Source of the DNA: Chlorobium chlorochromatii
GTDB lineage: Bacteria > Bacteroidota > Chlorobiia > Chlorobiales > Chlorobiaceae
Length of the DNA stretch: 41,558 nucleotides
Assembly: GCA_020721255.1 (NCBI GenBank)
Contig: DYND01000012.1
Location: forward strand, 1 to 41,558
Direction of reading: 5' to 3'
The translations under genes were made by a program, and so were the position numbers. The notes below the pieces were generated by a model that was not told where the DNA came from, did not search any database, and saw only the letters and a program-made list of their open reading frames with translations. This document shows, one piece after another, positions 1 through 8,144 of the stretch (position 1 is its first letter; each line of letters starts with the position of its first letter).

Positions 1-1026
1 TTACTTCATCACTTTTGCCTTCAGCAGTAACGGTAAATGATCGGCATAACCACCCTTATACTTCCGTTTTTCATACGTGGCATATGTCCCTTTTCCATCC
101 ACATTAAGGAGCTGTGAAAACGCAAAGCAATGAAACCCATTATTGGGTGCAGATAAGCCACTCTTATCAAGCATGCCTGGAGTCAATAAAATATGGTCGA
201 TCTGCTGCCATTTATTCTTATAAAAATAGCTGCCAATACCCTTGTAACCGCTCCAGCAGTTATAGAGCAGTTTGCCCTTTGCGCTCTTTACTTGTGCAGC
301 ATTAAAGCTTGAACCAAGCGTTTGTTGCAATGAAATATCGTTTGCCTCATCGTTAAAATCTCCCATAACCACCACATCCGCATTTTGATTGTTTACCAGC
401 AAGCTGTCAACAATGTGTCGCACCACCTTTGCAGCGGCAATGCGTTTTATCTCCGACAACTGCTGGTCAAACGCGCGCGAAGTCCAGTGGTTCAGAATTA
501 CATGAAACGGTTTCCCCGAAACTGAAAATTGTGCCACAATAATCTTGCGAGTACGCTTGTTGTTCACGGTATAAGCTTTCGAAAATCCCGGACGCAGCGT
601 TTGTGGATTGTAGGCAAGCGCAACATCAATGCCGCGCGGGTCTAACGACTCGAAATAAATCGGTTTATAGCTCATGCCGCTCAACCCGCTCAGTGTCGCC
701 ATAAACACACGTTGATTTTCAACCTCCGCAAACCCCACAACATCGGGATATTTGCCATAATCGGGGTGTGCTTTCACAGCAGACATAACATGCCGAATTC
801 GCATCTGCTTAAGCAGTAATCGTTTATCCGTCCATTGCAGTTTACCTGTTGGCGTAAATTCCTCATCCTTATGCAGAGGATCATCCTGCGTATCAAACAA
901 ATTCTCTACATTCCACCACAAAAAAAGCACATTGCGTTCAGCATACGCTTCATTCGTCGCCAACGTTAAAATGAGCAAAAGTACAGCGAAACGGGTAAAA
1001 TTGTTTGTCAGCCACTGATGGAGCAT
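1..1026 (-). CDS. Secreted endonuclease/exonuclease/phosphatase-fold protein
   Basis: This 341-residue protein starts with a probable signal peptide: residues 10-29 are hydrophobic and end in AYA. The mature part therefore probably acts in the periplasm or outside the cell. The metal-dependent endonuclease/exonuclease/phosphatase fold is visible in order: NVEN (39-42), AEVEN around E101, DPRGID (129-134), LNHW (178-181), GDFND (222-226) and the final ADH (328-330). These match the metal-binding and catalytic positions of the DNase I/exonuclease III superfamily. The substrate (nucleic acid, sugar phosphate or phospholipid) cannot be read from the sequence. The gene is divergent from its right-hand neighbour and is complete, with its stop codon at the window edge. 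The fold is fairly secure; the precise function is open. Confidence 0.8.
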   Translation of the reverse strand: MLHQWLTNNFTRFAVLLLILTLATNEAYAERNVLFLWWNVENLFDTQDDPLHKDEEFTPTGKLQWTDKRLLLKQMRIRHVMSAVKAHPDYGKYPDVVGFAEVENQRVFMATLSGLSGMSYKPIYFESLDPRGIDVALAYNPQTLRPGFSKAYTVNNKRTRKIIVAQFSVSGKPFHVILNHWTSRAFDQQLSEIKRIAAAKVVRHIVDSLLVNNQNADVVVMGDFNDEANDISLQQTLGSSFNAAQVKSAKGKLLYNCWSGYKGIGSYFYKNKWQQIDHILLTPGMLDKSGLSAPNNGFHCFAFSQLLNVDGKGTYATYEKRKYKGGYADHLPLLLKAKVMK

Positions 1027-1127
1027 ACCTTTATCTCTATTTTGTTTTCATTACATCTAATCATTAATTAACTTAATCGACTTTTTTCTCTAATCATCAA
1101 TATTTCTCAACCTATCCGGGGAGCATT

Positions 1128-1535
1128 ATGACCCAAGAGAGTGATATCAAAGGACAAGCAAAAGACATCCTTGATGAAACCCTCGACAGAGAAGCGGTGC
1201 TTGTTTTGACCAGAATATCCGAAGAAATGCAACTTCTCTTTTTGGCGCATCCGAGTCCAACTCCCGAAAAAGTAAAAGAGATTGTTACAGGATTTTTTCT
1301 TGAAAACGGTAAATCAGAGCAGTTTATCGAAGATTGGATTAACACCGCTGAAGAGTATGGACGCACCAGAGGACTCAGTGAGCATGAGCAACCAATGGCG
1401 CTGCTTTCCGATTTTGGTGTTTTTCGCTTTATGAGTTTTTTAAAAGACAAAGGCTTGACCGACGATCAAATTACCATTGTGCTGACCGGAGCTGTGCAGC
1501 AGGCCTCTGAGCAGCAGGATAGAGCACAAGGATGA
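1128..1535 (+). CDS. Hypothetical protein, small acidic and helical
   Basis: I do not recognise this 135-residue protein. It is rich in Glu, Asp and Gln, has no signal peptide or membrane segment, and is probably cytoplasmic and mostly helical. A purine-rich GGGGAG precedes the ATG at a suitable distance. It lies 70 bp upstream of purC on the same strand and could share its transcript. The reading frame is intact and its base composition matches the neighbours, so it looks like a real gene, probably restricted to a narrow lineage. Confidence 0.6.
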   Translation: MTQESDIKGQAKDILDETLDREAVLVLTRISEEMQLLFLAHPSPTPEKVKEIVTGFFLENGKSEQFIEDWINTAEEYGRTRGLSEHEQPMALLSDFGVFRFMSFLKDKGLTDDQITIVLTGAVQQASEQQDRAQG

Positions 1536-1605
1536 TGATGATGATTTTTTTTGCCAACATTATGGGTGTCACACCCGACATACGCTCATATAAAAATATT
1601 TTACG

Positions 1606-2316
1606 ATGAAAAAAGGTACACAACTTTACGAAGGCAAAGCAAAAAAAGTATTTGCGACAGATAATAAAGACTTGGTGATACAGGAGTTTAAGGATGACGC
1701 AACGGCCTTTAATAACAAGAAAAAAGGGACTATTGCCGACAAGGGCGTTGTGAACAATGCCATTTCCTGCAAACTTTTCACCATGCTTGAAGCCAACGGA
1801 ATTCGTACTCATCTGGTAGAAAAGCTCTCTGAGCGTGAAATGCTCTGTCGCCATCTTGATATTATCAAAGCGGAAGTGGTTACCCGTAACATTGCCGCAG
1901 GTTCGCTGGTCAAGCGCTATGGCTTTGCTGAAGGCACCGTGCTTGAAAATCCGATTGTTGAGTTCTATTTAAAAGATGATGAACTTGACGATCCGCTGAT
2001 GAACGAATCGCACGCGGTGGCACTTGGCGTTGCCACGTATGAAGAACTGGCTCTTTTGAAAAATCGTGCAGAGGAAATTAATGCACTGCTCAAGCAGTTT
2101 TTTACAGAGCGAAAAATGAAGCTGGTTGACTTTAAACTCGAATTTGGCCGCCATAATGGCGAAATTCTTCTTGGTGATGAAATCAGCCCCGATACCTGCC
2201 GATTCTGGGATCTTGAGACCAATGAAAAAATGGATAAAGATCGTTTCCGTTTTGACCTTGGTGGCGTTGAAAATGCCTATAGCGAAGTGCAGCGAAGAGT
2301 TCTTGATATTGACTGA
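1606..2316 (+). CDS. purC: Phosphoribosylaminoimidazole-succinocarboxamide synthase
   Basis: SAICAR synthase joins aspartate to carboxyaminoimidazole ribonucleotide using ATP, a step of de novo purine synthesis in the cytoplasm. The 236-residue length is normal for the short bacterial form. Family signatures are clear: the N-terminal LYEGKAKKVF nucleotide loop, EVVTRNIAAGS, LVDFKLEFG and DEISPDTCRFWD. The start chosen gives the usual MKKGTQLYEGKAKK N-terminus. No strong Shine-Dalgarno sequence is visible. It is followed after 39 bp by a DedA-family gene on the same strand; no other purine gene is nearby. Confidence 0.97.
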   Translation: MKKGTQLYEGKAKKVFATDNKDLVIQEFKDDATAFNNKKKGTIADKGVVNNAISCKLFTMLEANGIRTHLVEKLSEREMLCRHLDIIKAEVVTRNIAAGSLVKRYGFAEGTVLENPIVEFYLKDDELDDPLMNESHAVALGVATYEELALLKNRAEEINALLKQFFTERKMKLVDFKLEFGRHNGEILLGDEISPDTCRFWDLETNEKMDKDRFRFDLGGVENAYSEVQRRVLDID

Positions 2317-2355
2317 TAAACATTTTTATGCCAATGTCTCGTAACGAGCTTTTCC

Positions 2356-3003
2356 ATGCTTGAATCTGCAATGTTCTGGTTGCAACATGCCGACCCTTAT
2401 GTGGTCTATGCTTTTTTGTTTCTTGTCGCTTTTCTTGAAAACGTTATTCCGCCAATACCCGGTGATGTGCCCATTGCCTTTATCGGGTATCTCCTGTACA
2501 ATCACGGAGGTATAACGTTTGTCAGTGCATTGTTGTGGTCAACAGCAGGTTCAACAGCAGGTTTTATGGTCGTTTATCTATTCAGCAGCGTTCTTGGTCT
2601 GAAGTTATATGCAAAAGGGGGAAGCGCAGTCCATAGTCGTTTTTCAAAAAGTGTGCACCGTTTTTTTCCCCCGTCCGATATGGATTTGCTTCGTGAAAAA
2701 TTTGCGGCACATGCCTATCTTTCAGTGCTTGCAAACCGTTTGCTTTTTGGTTCACGTTCGGTTATAGCCGTTTTGGCTGGTTTAATGCACTTACGCTGGT
2801 TTTTTGTCTTGCTTGCCTCTACTGCCAGTGCACTTGTTTGGAATACCTTGCTGCTTTCAGGAGGTTTTTTTCTGGGGAGCAAGTGGCAGGAGATTGGTTC
2901 TTATATGGTATTATACACGGTTCCGGTTACCATTATTTTTATGCTGGTGATACTCTTTTCTGTCCGGAGCTTTATGAAGCAGCGGCAAAAAAAGTTTGAC
3001 TGA
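2356..3003 (+). CDS. DedA family inner-membrane protein
   Basis: This 215-residue polytopic membrane protein belongs to the DedA/SNARE-associated family. Members sit in the inner membrane and are linked to lipid-carrier recycling, membrane potential and envelope integrity. Evidence is the ENVIPPIPGD segment near residue 29, typical of the family's re-entrant loop, and the NRLLFGSRSVIAVLAG region near residues 130-146, which corresponds to the second conserved Arg/Gly loop. Several hydrophobic helices are obvious, and the C-terminus is short and basic (RQKKFD). It lies between purC and the transketolase subunit gene on the same strand. The transported substrate, if any, cannot be deduced. Confidence 0.88.
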   Translation: MLESAMFWLQHADPYVVYAFLFLVAFLENVIPPIPGDVPIAFIGYLLYNHGGITFVSALLWSTAGSTAGFMVVYLFSSVLGLKLYAKGGSAVHSRFSKSVHRFFPPSDMDLLREKFAAHAYLSVLANRLLFGSRSVIAVLAGLMHLRWFFVLLASTASALVWNTLLLSGGFFLGSKWQEIGSYMVLYTVPVTIIFMLVILFSVRSFMKQRQKKFD

Positions 3004-3039
3004 TTTTTATTAATTTACAAGTAATTTGTTGACATATCT

Positions 3040-3951
3040 ATGATGGGACATGAGTTAAAACTTTATCCTGCCACCAGAAAAGGTGTGCTGCTTGAACTTG
3101 ACGGAATTGAGGCTTTGAAAGAGATGTCCCGTCAGGTTCGTCGCGATGTTATTCGAATGCTGGCAATGGCGAACTCTGGTCATACCGGCGGGTCACTTGG
3201 TATGGCTGATATTTTTACAGCCCTCTATTTCAAAGTCTTGAATCACAATCCGCACAATTTCTGGAATGATAATGATAAAGATCTCCTCTTTCTCTCGAAT
3301 GGTCATATTGCGCCAGTCTGGTACAGTGTGCTCGCCCGTTCCGGTTACTTTCCGCTCAGTGAGTTGAATTCCCTTCGGCAGGTCAGTTCATTCCTTCAGG
3401 GGCATCCAAGTGCCGATGCAAAATTGCCCGGTATCCGCATCTCCTCAGGTTCTCTCGGTCAAGGGCTTTCCGTAGCTGTTGGTGCTGCATTAGCGCGTCG
3501 TCTCGACGGTAAATCAAACAGCGTCTTTTGCCTCATGGGCGATGGTGAATGCCAGGAGGGGCAAATCTGGGAAGCAGCAATGAGTGCCGCCCATTATCAG
3601 CTTGGCAATCTTATTGGTATTGTTGATTACAACAATCTTCAGATTGATGGCGAAGTCTCCGAAATTATCGGCGTTGAACCATTTGCCGATAAATGGCGCT
3701 CTTTCGGCTGGAATGTCTATGAGTGCGATGGCAACGATATGGAGAGTGTGGTTAAGACACTTGAAACCATCAAAGCAGCCGATCTTTCCATGCCGTCAGT
3801 GTTGATTGCAACAACGGTTATGGGCAAAGGCGTACCGTTTTTTGAAGGCTCCATGCCCGACAAGAGCAACTGGCACGGTAAACCACCATCGAAAGATGAT
3901 GCTGTAAAAGCCCTTGCCATTCTTGGTGAAACGGTTTTTGGTGATTTTTAA
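3040..3951 (+). CDS. Transketolase, N-terminal subunit
   Basis: This 303-residue protein corresponds to the thiamine-diphosphate (PP) domain of transketolase, which moves two-carbon units between sugar phosphates in the pentose phosphate and Calvin-type pathways. The cofactor motif begins at GDGECQEGQIWE and ends at VDYNN, the spacing expected of GDG-x(22-28)-NN. ANSGHTGGSLG near residue 45 and LSNGHIAPVWY are also family signatures. The pyrimidine and C-terminal domains are absent, so a separate C-terminal subunit must be encoded elsewhere; the next gene is rsmD. The ATG at 3040 is followed directly by a second ATG, so the start is uncertain by one codon. Confidence 0.92.
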   Translation: MMGHELKLYPATRKGVLLELDGIEALKEMSRQVRRDVIRMLAMANSGHTGGSLGMADIFTALYFKVLNHNPHNFWNDNDKDLLFLSNGHIAPVWYSVLARSGYFPLSELNSLRQVSSFLQGHPSADAKLPGIRISSGSLGQGLSVAVGAALARRLDGKSNSVFCLMGDGECQEGQIWEAAMSAAHYQLGNLIGIVDYNNLQIDGEVSEIIGVEPFADKWRSFGWNVYECDGNDMESVVKTLETIKAADLSMPSVLIATTVMGKGVPFFEGSMPDKSNWHGKPPSKDDAVKALAILGETVFGDF

Positions 3952-3976
3952 GCTTTTTTAAGCTAATAACCGCTTC

Positions 3977-4510
3977 GTGCAGATTCTTGCAGGCATATAT
4001 CGAGGGCGAAAAATACGCAACTCATCCACCAACGCTATACGCCCGTGCAGCAGCAGGGTGAAGAAGTCGCTTTTCGATACACTTGCGGCACGAATGGACT
4101 TTGAGGGTATTGCTGTTCTTGATCTTTTTGCAGGGTTTGGTTCGCTTGGTTTTGAGGCGCTCAGTCGAGGCGCAGCTACCGTTTTATTTGTCGATCAGCA
4201 TGTTGACTCGCTGAAAGCCTTGAAGTCAACGGCAGGCGATCTTGGGGTGCAGAGCTGTGCTAAAATTGTTAACGCAGAAGTTTCGGCATTTCTTGGCCGT
4301 GCAACAGGGGAGTACCATCTCCTCTTTTGCGATCCACCCTACGCATGGCCTGATTATGACCGTTTGATAGAAAAAATATTCAGTGCAAAGCTTGTTGCTG
4401 AAAATGGTTTTCTGCTGATGGAACACAGCACGCAGTACGATTTTACCGCATCACTCTGGTATTCTTTTCATAAAGATTACGGCATGACACGAGTGACTTT
4501 TTTTCAGTAA
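3977..4510 (+). CDS. rsmD: 16S rRNA (guanine(966)-N2)-methyltransferase RsmD
   Basis: RsmD methylates N2 of a guanine in helix 31 of 16S rRNA using S-adenosylmethionine. The 177-residue protein has the Rossmann methyltransferase core: motif [21 protein letters not shown] (47-66) and the catalytic DPPY (119-122). The N-terminal part ([10 protein letters not shown]) and the RP...RVKKSLFD segment match the family's substrate-binding region. The start is GTG at 3977, which yields the expected N-terminus; no ATG is available nearby. It is followed 16 bp later by coaD, and rsmD-coaD adjacency is widespread in bacteria. Confidence 0.95.
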   Translation: MQILAGIYRGRKIRNSSTNAIRPCSSRVKKSLFDTLAARMDFEGIAVLDLFAGFGSLGFEALSRGAATVLFVDQHVDSLKALKSTAGDLGVQSCAKIVNAEVSAFLGRATGEYHLLFCDPPYAWPDYDRLIEKIFSAKLVAENGFLLMEHSTQYDFTASLWYSFHKDYGMTRVTFFQ

Positions 4511-4526
4511 TGATTCTTATGTTATC

Positions 4527-5030
4527 ATGAGCAAATCTCGCGCTATATATCCCGGAACATTCGATCCTTTCACCAATGGTCATCTCGATGTGCTGGAGCG
4601 CGCACTCAATATTTTTGATGAGGTCATTGTTGTTATTGCTGAGAACAGCCAGAAACGAGCACTGTTCACCATTGAAGAACGGAATAGCATGACCAAAGAG
4701 GTAACAAAGCTCTATTCCGGAATTTCCGTTGAAGTGCTGCATCATGGGTTGCTTGCCGATTATGCTCGTCAAGTTGGTGCGCGTGCTATTGTTCGTGGTG
4801 TGCGTCAGGTCAAGGATTTTGAGTATGAATTTCAAATGTCGCTTCTCAACCGTCAACTCTATCCCGATGTGACAACGGTGTTTCTTATGCCGAATGTTAA
4901 ATACACCTATGTGGCGTCATCAATTATCAAAGAAGTTGCCATGCTTGGTGGCGATGTCAGTAACTTTGTGCATCCCTGTGTTTTAGAAATGATGCACAAA
5001 AAGCGCGAAGAGTATAACCAGAAAAAATGA
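4527..5030 (+). CDS. coaD: Phosphopantetheine adenylyltransferase
   Basis: CoaD transfers AMP from ATP to 4'-phosphopantetheine to give dephospho-CoA, the fourth step of coenzyme A synthesis. The 167-residue protein has the nucleotidyltransferase signature [14 protein letters not shown] at residues 8-21, whose TNGH is the HxGH-type motif. It also has the [15 protein letters not shown] segment and [15 protein letters not shown], the ISSTxxR-like phosphate-binding loop. Length and architecture are normal. It is packed between rsmD and the aminotransferase gene and is probably cotranscribed with both. Confidence 0.97.
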   Translation: MSKSRAIYPGTFDPFTNGHLDVLERALNIFDEVIVVIAENSQKRALFTIEERNSMTKEVTKLYSGISVEVLHHGLLADYARQVGARAIVRGVRQVKDFEYEFQMSLLNRQLYPDVTTVFLMPNVKYTYVASSIIKEVAMLGGDVSNFVHPCVLEMMHKKREEYNQKK

Positions 5031-5049
5031 TAACAAATCCTTTTATCCT

Positions 5050-6252
5050 ATGTCGATACAACCAGAAGAAAAATATCTGACTCGACGGGTCCTAAGTATG
5101 CAGGAATCGCAGACCATGCGAATCAGCAATCTTGCTGCTAAAATGAAAGCGGAAGGCATGGATATTGTCAGCCTTTCAGCCGGTGAACCCGATTTTCCAA
5201 CTCCAGCCCATGTCAATCAGGCAGGAATAGAGGCAATTAATGCAGGATTTACCCGTTATACCGCAAACTCTGGTATTCCTGACCTCAAAAAAGCTATTGT
5301 AGGAAAGTTTCGTCGCGATAATAATCTTGAATTTGCTGAAAATCAGATTATCGTCGGTAATGGTGGTAAGCAAACTCTTGCCAACACGTTTCTTGCACTT
5401 TGCCAGGAAGGCGATGAGGTTATTGTGCCAGCGCCTTTCTGGGTAAGTTTCCCTGAAATGGTGCGTCTTGCTGGGGCAACACCGGTTATTGTCAACACCA
5501 CGCTGGAGAGTGAGTACAAAATGACTCCCGCCCAGCTTGAGGCAGCAATTACCCCGAAAACTAAAATAGTTGTGCTTAACTCACCCTCCAATCCAACAGG
5601 ATCAGTCTATAATGAGGCTGAAGTTCGCGCCCTTATGGCGGTGCTTGAAGGGCGTGGAATTTTCGTACTTTCCGATGAAATGTACGATATGATTGTTTAT
5701 GGCGATGCCCGTCCATTTTCTCCCGCAAGAATCCCTTCTATGAAAGAGTGGGTTATTGTCAGCAACGGCGTCTCAAAAACCTATGCAATGACTGGCTGGC
5801 GAATCGGCTATCTTGCTGGACCGAAATGGTTAATTGATGCTTGCGATAAAATTCAATCACAAACCACCTCAAATCCGAATGCTATTGCTCAAAAAGCCGC
5901 TGTAGCAGCACTTACGGGCGATCAGTCGATTGTTGAAGAGCGTCGTGCCGAATTTGAAAAACGTCGCGATTACATGTATCAGGCGTTGAACAGTATTCCC
6001 GGCTTCAAGACAGCATTACCTCAGGGTGCATTTTACATTTTCCCCGACATCAGCGGTGTCCTTGGGCAAACTTTTAACGGCGTGGTGATGAAAGATTCTG
6101 CCGATGTTGCTGAATATCTCTTGAAGGTTCACCATGTTGCCACGGTTCCGGGTGATGCTTTTGGTGCTCCCGATAATCTGCGTCTCTCCTATGCAGCTTC
6201 ACTTGACGCGCTTGAAGAGGCGGTTAACCGTATCAGGAGAGCGTTCAAATAG
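5050..6252 (+). CDS. aspC: Aspartate aminotransferase, class Ib (possibly aspartate/prephenate)
   Basis: This pyridoxal-phosphate enzyme of fold type I interconverts aspartate/oxaloacetate and glutamate/2-oxoglutarate. Its 400 residues carry [12 protein letters not shown] (41-52), the NSPSNPTG loop (177-184), the cofactor Asp in LSDEMYD, and [13 protein letters not shown] with the Schiff-base lysine at K243. The KTYAMTGWR sequence places it in subgroup Ib. Members of that subgroup in green sulfur bacteria have been reported to act also as prephenate aminotransferases in phenylalanine/tyrosine synthesis, so that role is plausible here. It follows coaD after 19 bp and is followed closely by an acyltransferase gene. 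Confidence 0.93.
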   Translation: MSIQPEEKYLTRRVLSMQESQTMRISNLAAKMKAEGMDIVSLSAGEPDFPTPAHVNQAGIEAINAGFTRYTANSGIPDLKKAIVGKFRRDNNLEFAENQIIVGNGGKQTLANTFLALCQEGDEVIVPAPFWVSFPEMVRLAGATPVIVNTTLESEYKMTPAQLEAAITPKTKIVVLNSPSNPTGSVYNEAEVRALMAVLEGRGIFVLSDEMYDMIVYGDARPFSPARIPSMKEWVIVSNGVSKTYAMTGWRIGYLAGPKWLIDACDKIQSQTTSNPNAIAQKAAVAALTGDQSIVEERRAEFEKRRDYMYQALNSIPGFKTALPQGAFYIFPDISGVLGQTFNGVVMKDSADVAEYLLKVHHVATVPGDAFGAPDNLRLSYAASLDALEEAVNRIRRAFK

Positions 6253-6262
6253 GGTGGCGTCG

Positions 6263-7042
6263 ATGCTGAAAGTTCGTCGAAGCAAGTTTTACACGGCATG
6301 GTTTGGCTGGTACTCTCGTCGCCAGTTCAGACGTTTTTTTAATACAGTTCGCGTGGTCATGCAACCCGAAGTGCGCCGGATGGATCGTCGCATTCCGGTT
6401 ATTTTTTACGCAAACCACGCTTACTGGTGGGATGGCTTCTGGTCGCAACTCTGTACGGAGGAGTTTTTTCATCAGCGTCTGCACATCATCATTGAGTTGC
6501 AGCAGTTGCAGAAGCATCAGTTTTTTACCCGTATCGGTGCTTTTTCACTCGATCAGTTGCGCCCGAAAAGCTTGCCGGCAACCTTGAATTATGCCGCTGA
6601 ATTGCTGAGTGACGAAAACGATCGGCAAAATGCGCTCTGGATTTTCCCACAAGGGAAAATCGAGCATGTCGATAAGCGTCCGCTCCTCTTTTATAAAGGC
6701 ACAGCCTCCATTATTTCCCGTCTCTTGGCAAAAACTCCACATGTTTATCTTGTTTCAGTTGTCAGCAGGATTGAATATCTTGAAGAGCAGAAACCAGAGC
6801 TTTTTTTGTCGTTTCGGGAGCCGCTTCTCATCACAAGGGAGAACGTTCCAAGTGCTGATGCTCTTACCGTTGCTATGCGCGAAATAACCGAAAGCAATCT
6901 TGATGAACTTCGCGAAAAAATTCAACAGAGGAACATCCATGATGCTGCTGTCATTATAAAGGGAAGTGCTTCAATCAATCGAAAAAGCGAAACATTTGCT
7001 CGTTTTCTGCGATGTGGTCGTGCTCATAATCGTCCAGTATAG
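6263..7042 (+). CDS. PlsC-like 1-acyl-glycerol-phosphate acyltransferase family protein
   Basis: This roughly 259-residue protein belongs to the membrane-associated glycerolipid acyltransferases. The catalytic HX4D motif is NHAYWWD, preceded by the hydrophobic PVIFYA. The second block IFPQGKIEHVDKRPLLFYKG corresponds to the (F/V)PEG(T/K)-type substrate-binding motif, with Gln in place of the usual Glu. It probably acylates a lipid or carotenoid-like acceptor at the inner membrane. The open frame extends upstream into aspC. I prefer ATG 6263, with AGGG eight bases upstream; GTG 6254 is the alternative. The C-terminal end (about 30 basic residues) lacks obvious family similarity. Confidence 0.82.
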   Translation: MLKVRRSKFYTAWFGWYSRRQFRRFFNTVRVVMQPEVRRMDRRIPVIFYANHAYWWDGFWSQLCTEEFFHQRLHIIIELQQLQKHQFFTRIGAFSLDQLRPKSLPATLNYAAELLSDENDRQNALWIFPQGKIEHVDKRPLLFYKGTASIISRLLAKTPHVYLVSVVSRIEYLEEQKPELFLSFREPLLITRENVPSADALTVAMREITESNLDELREKIQQRNIHDAAVIIKGSASINRKSETFARFLRCGRAHNRPV

Positions 7043-7076
7043 TCTCTTGTATCGCTTTATGATCATTATCAAAGAG

Positions 7077-7103
7077 CAAGAGGTTTCGAACAAGAGGTTT
7101 CGA
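7077..7103. repeat. Two tandem copies of a 13-14 bp unit
   Basis: The unit caagaggtttcga occurs at 7077-7089 and again at 7091-7103, one base apart, just upstream of the PSP1-family gene. The preceding CTCTTG near 7044 can pair with either CAAGAG to form an imperfect hairpin that includes an internal CTTT...AAAG stem. No T-tract follows, so I do not call a terminator. It may simply be a replication-slippage duplication. Confidence 0.6.
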
Positions 7104-7132
7104 CAAAGAACTCAAGACTGTCCACTATTTTC

Positions 7133-8128
7133 ATGAGTAACGTTATATGCAGTTGTCTGTTAGGTCATAATACCGAGGTGCGGTTGAGACTTTCGCAAAT
7201 GTTGCACAGCGAAATGGAGTCCATTTACGGTCAGCTACCGGAAGGAGACGTTGAGTTACTCTGCGAAGTTGAAATGCAGGGTTGCCGTCGCGATTTTTTT
7301 ATCAATAATACCGCTACGCTATTGAGTATCGGGCAGCAGGTTATTATTGAATCAGATGGTGGTTACGACTTTGGGGTTGTCTATTCAACGGGTCAGATTG
7401 CCCGCAAAAAATTTCAGCTTAAAGGGTTCGATAAAAATGGTCATGAGTGTGCTCCAGTTCTTCGCATTGCCGATGAGCAGGATAATCAAGCCATTATTGC
7501 ACTGAAAGAGCGGCAACCAGACATTCGTACCATCTGTTTAAATAAAATTAAAAAGCATGAACTTGATCTGAAGCTGGTGGATGTAGAGCTGCGCATTGAT
7601 CAACAGAAGCTTTCGGTTTACTACACCTCTTCCCATCGCGTTGACTTTCGTGCGCTTGTGCGCGATCTTGCCGGTGAGTTCAAAGCGCGGATTCAGATGG
7701 TGCAGATAACCACCCGTGAAGAGGCGAGGCGTGCGCACTCTTTCGGTCCATGTGGTTGCCTGCTCTGCTGTTCAAGCTGGCTCCAGAAAATTCATGCCAA
7801 CCCTTTTGCTGACAAATCACCATATACTGAAGTTGCCGGCAATGAGAGCCATGCGTTCAATATTACCGGTATTTGTAACCGTCCAAAGTGCTGCCTCAGC
7901 TATTCAAAAACTGAGAAAAACTGCCGCAATACGTCCTCCTCTTTCTCGCCCTCCTCGTCGTTTTCATCACTTCCTGCCGTGGGCAGCAAAGTTAATACAC
8001 CCGAAGGTACAGCAGTGGTTGAACATGTTGATGCTCAGAAAAAATTGGTCTCGCTCCGTTACCAGAAAAATGATCAAATCCGTCGCTTGCCGCTCGACAA
8101 GTTTAACGCTATGTTTGTAAAAAAATAA
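7133..8128 (+). CDS. PSP1 C-terminal domain protein, RicT/YaaT-like
   Basis: This 331-residue protein matches the RicT (YaaT) family. Firmicute members form a complex with two partner proteins that affects RNA maturation and development; in other phyla the role is less clear. The PSP1 domain spans about residues 50-230 (EVEMQGCRRDFF, then VELRIDQQKLSVYYTSSHRV). The cysteine clusters GPCGCLLCCSSWL and ICNRPKCCLSY are typical of family members and could ligate an iron-sulfur cluster. A Ser-rich linker follows, and the tail resembles an extra small beta domain (VGSKVNTPEGTAVVEHVD). The stop is 16 bp before metG, so the two are probably cotranscribed. Confidence 0.85.
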   Translation: MSNVICSCLLGHNTEVRLRLSQMLHSEMESIYGQLPEGDVELLCEVEMQGCRRDFFINNTATLLSIGQQVIIESDGGYDFGVVYSTGQIARKKFQLKGFDKNGHECAPVLRIADEQDNQAIIALKERQPDIRTICLNKIKKHELDLKLVDVELRIDQQKLSVYYTSSHRVDFRALVRDLAGEFKARIQMVQITTREEARRAHSFGPCGCLLCCSSWLQKIHANPFADKSPYTEVAGNESHAFNITGICNRPKCCLSYSKTEKNCRNTSSSFSPSSSFSSLPAVGSKVNTPEGTAVVEHVDAQKKLVSLRYQKNDQIRRLPLDKFNAMFVKK

Positions 8129-8144
8129 CTCTCACATACTTTTT

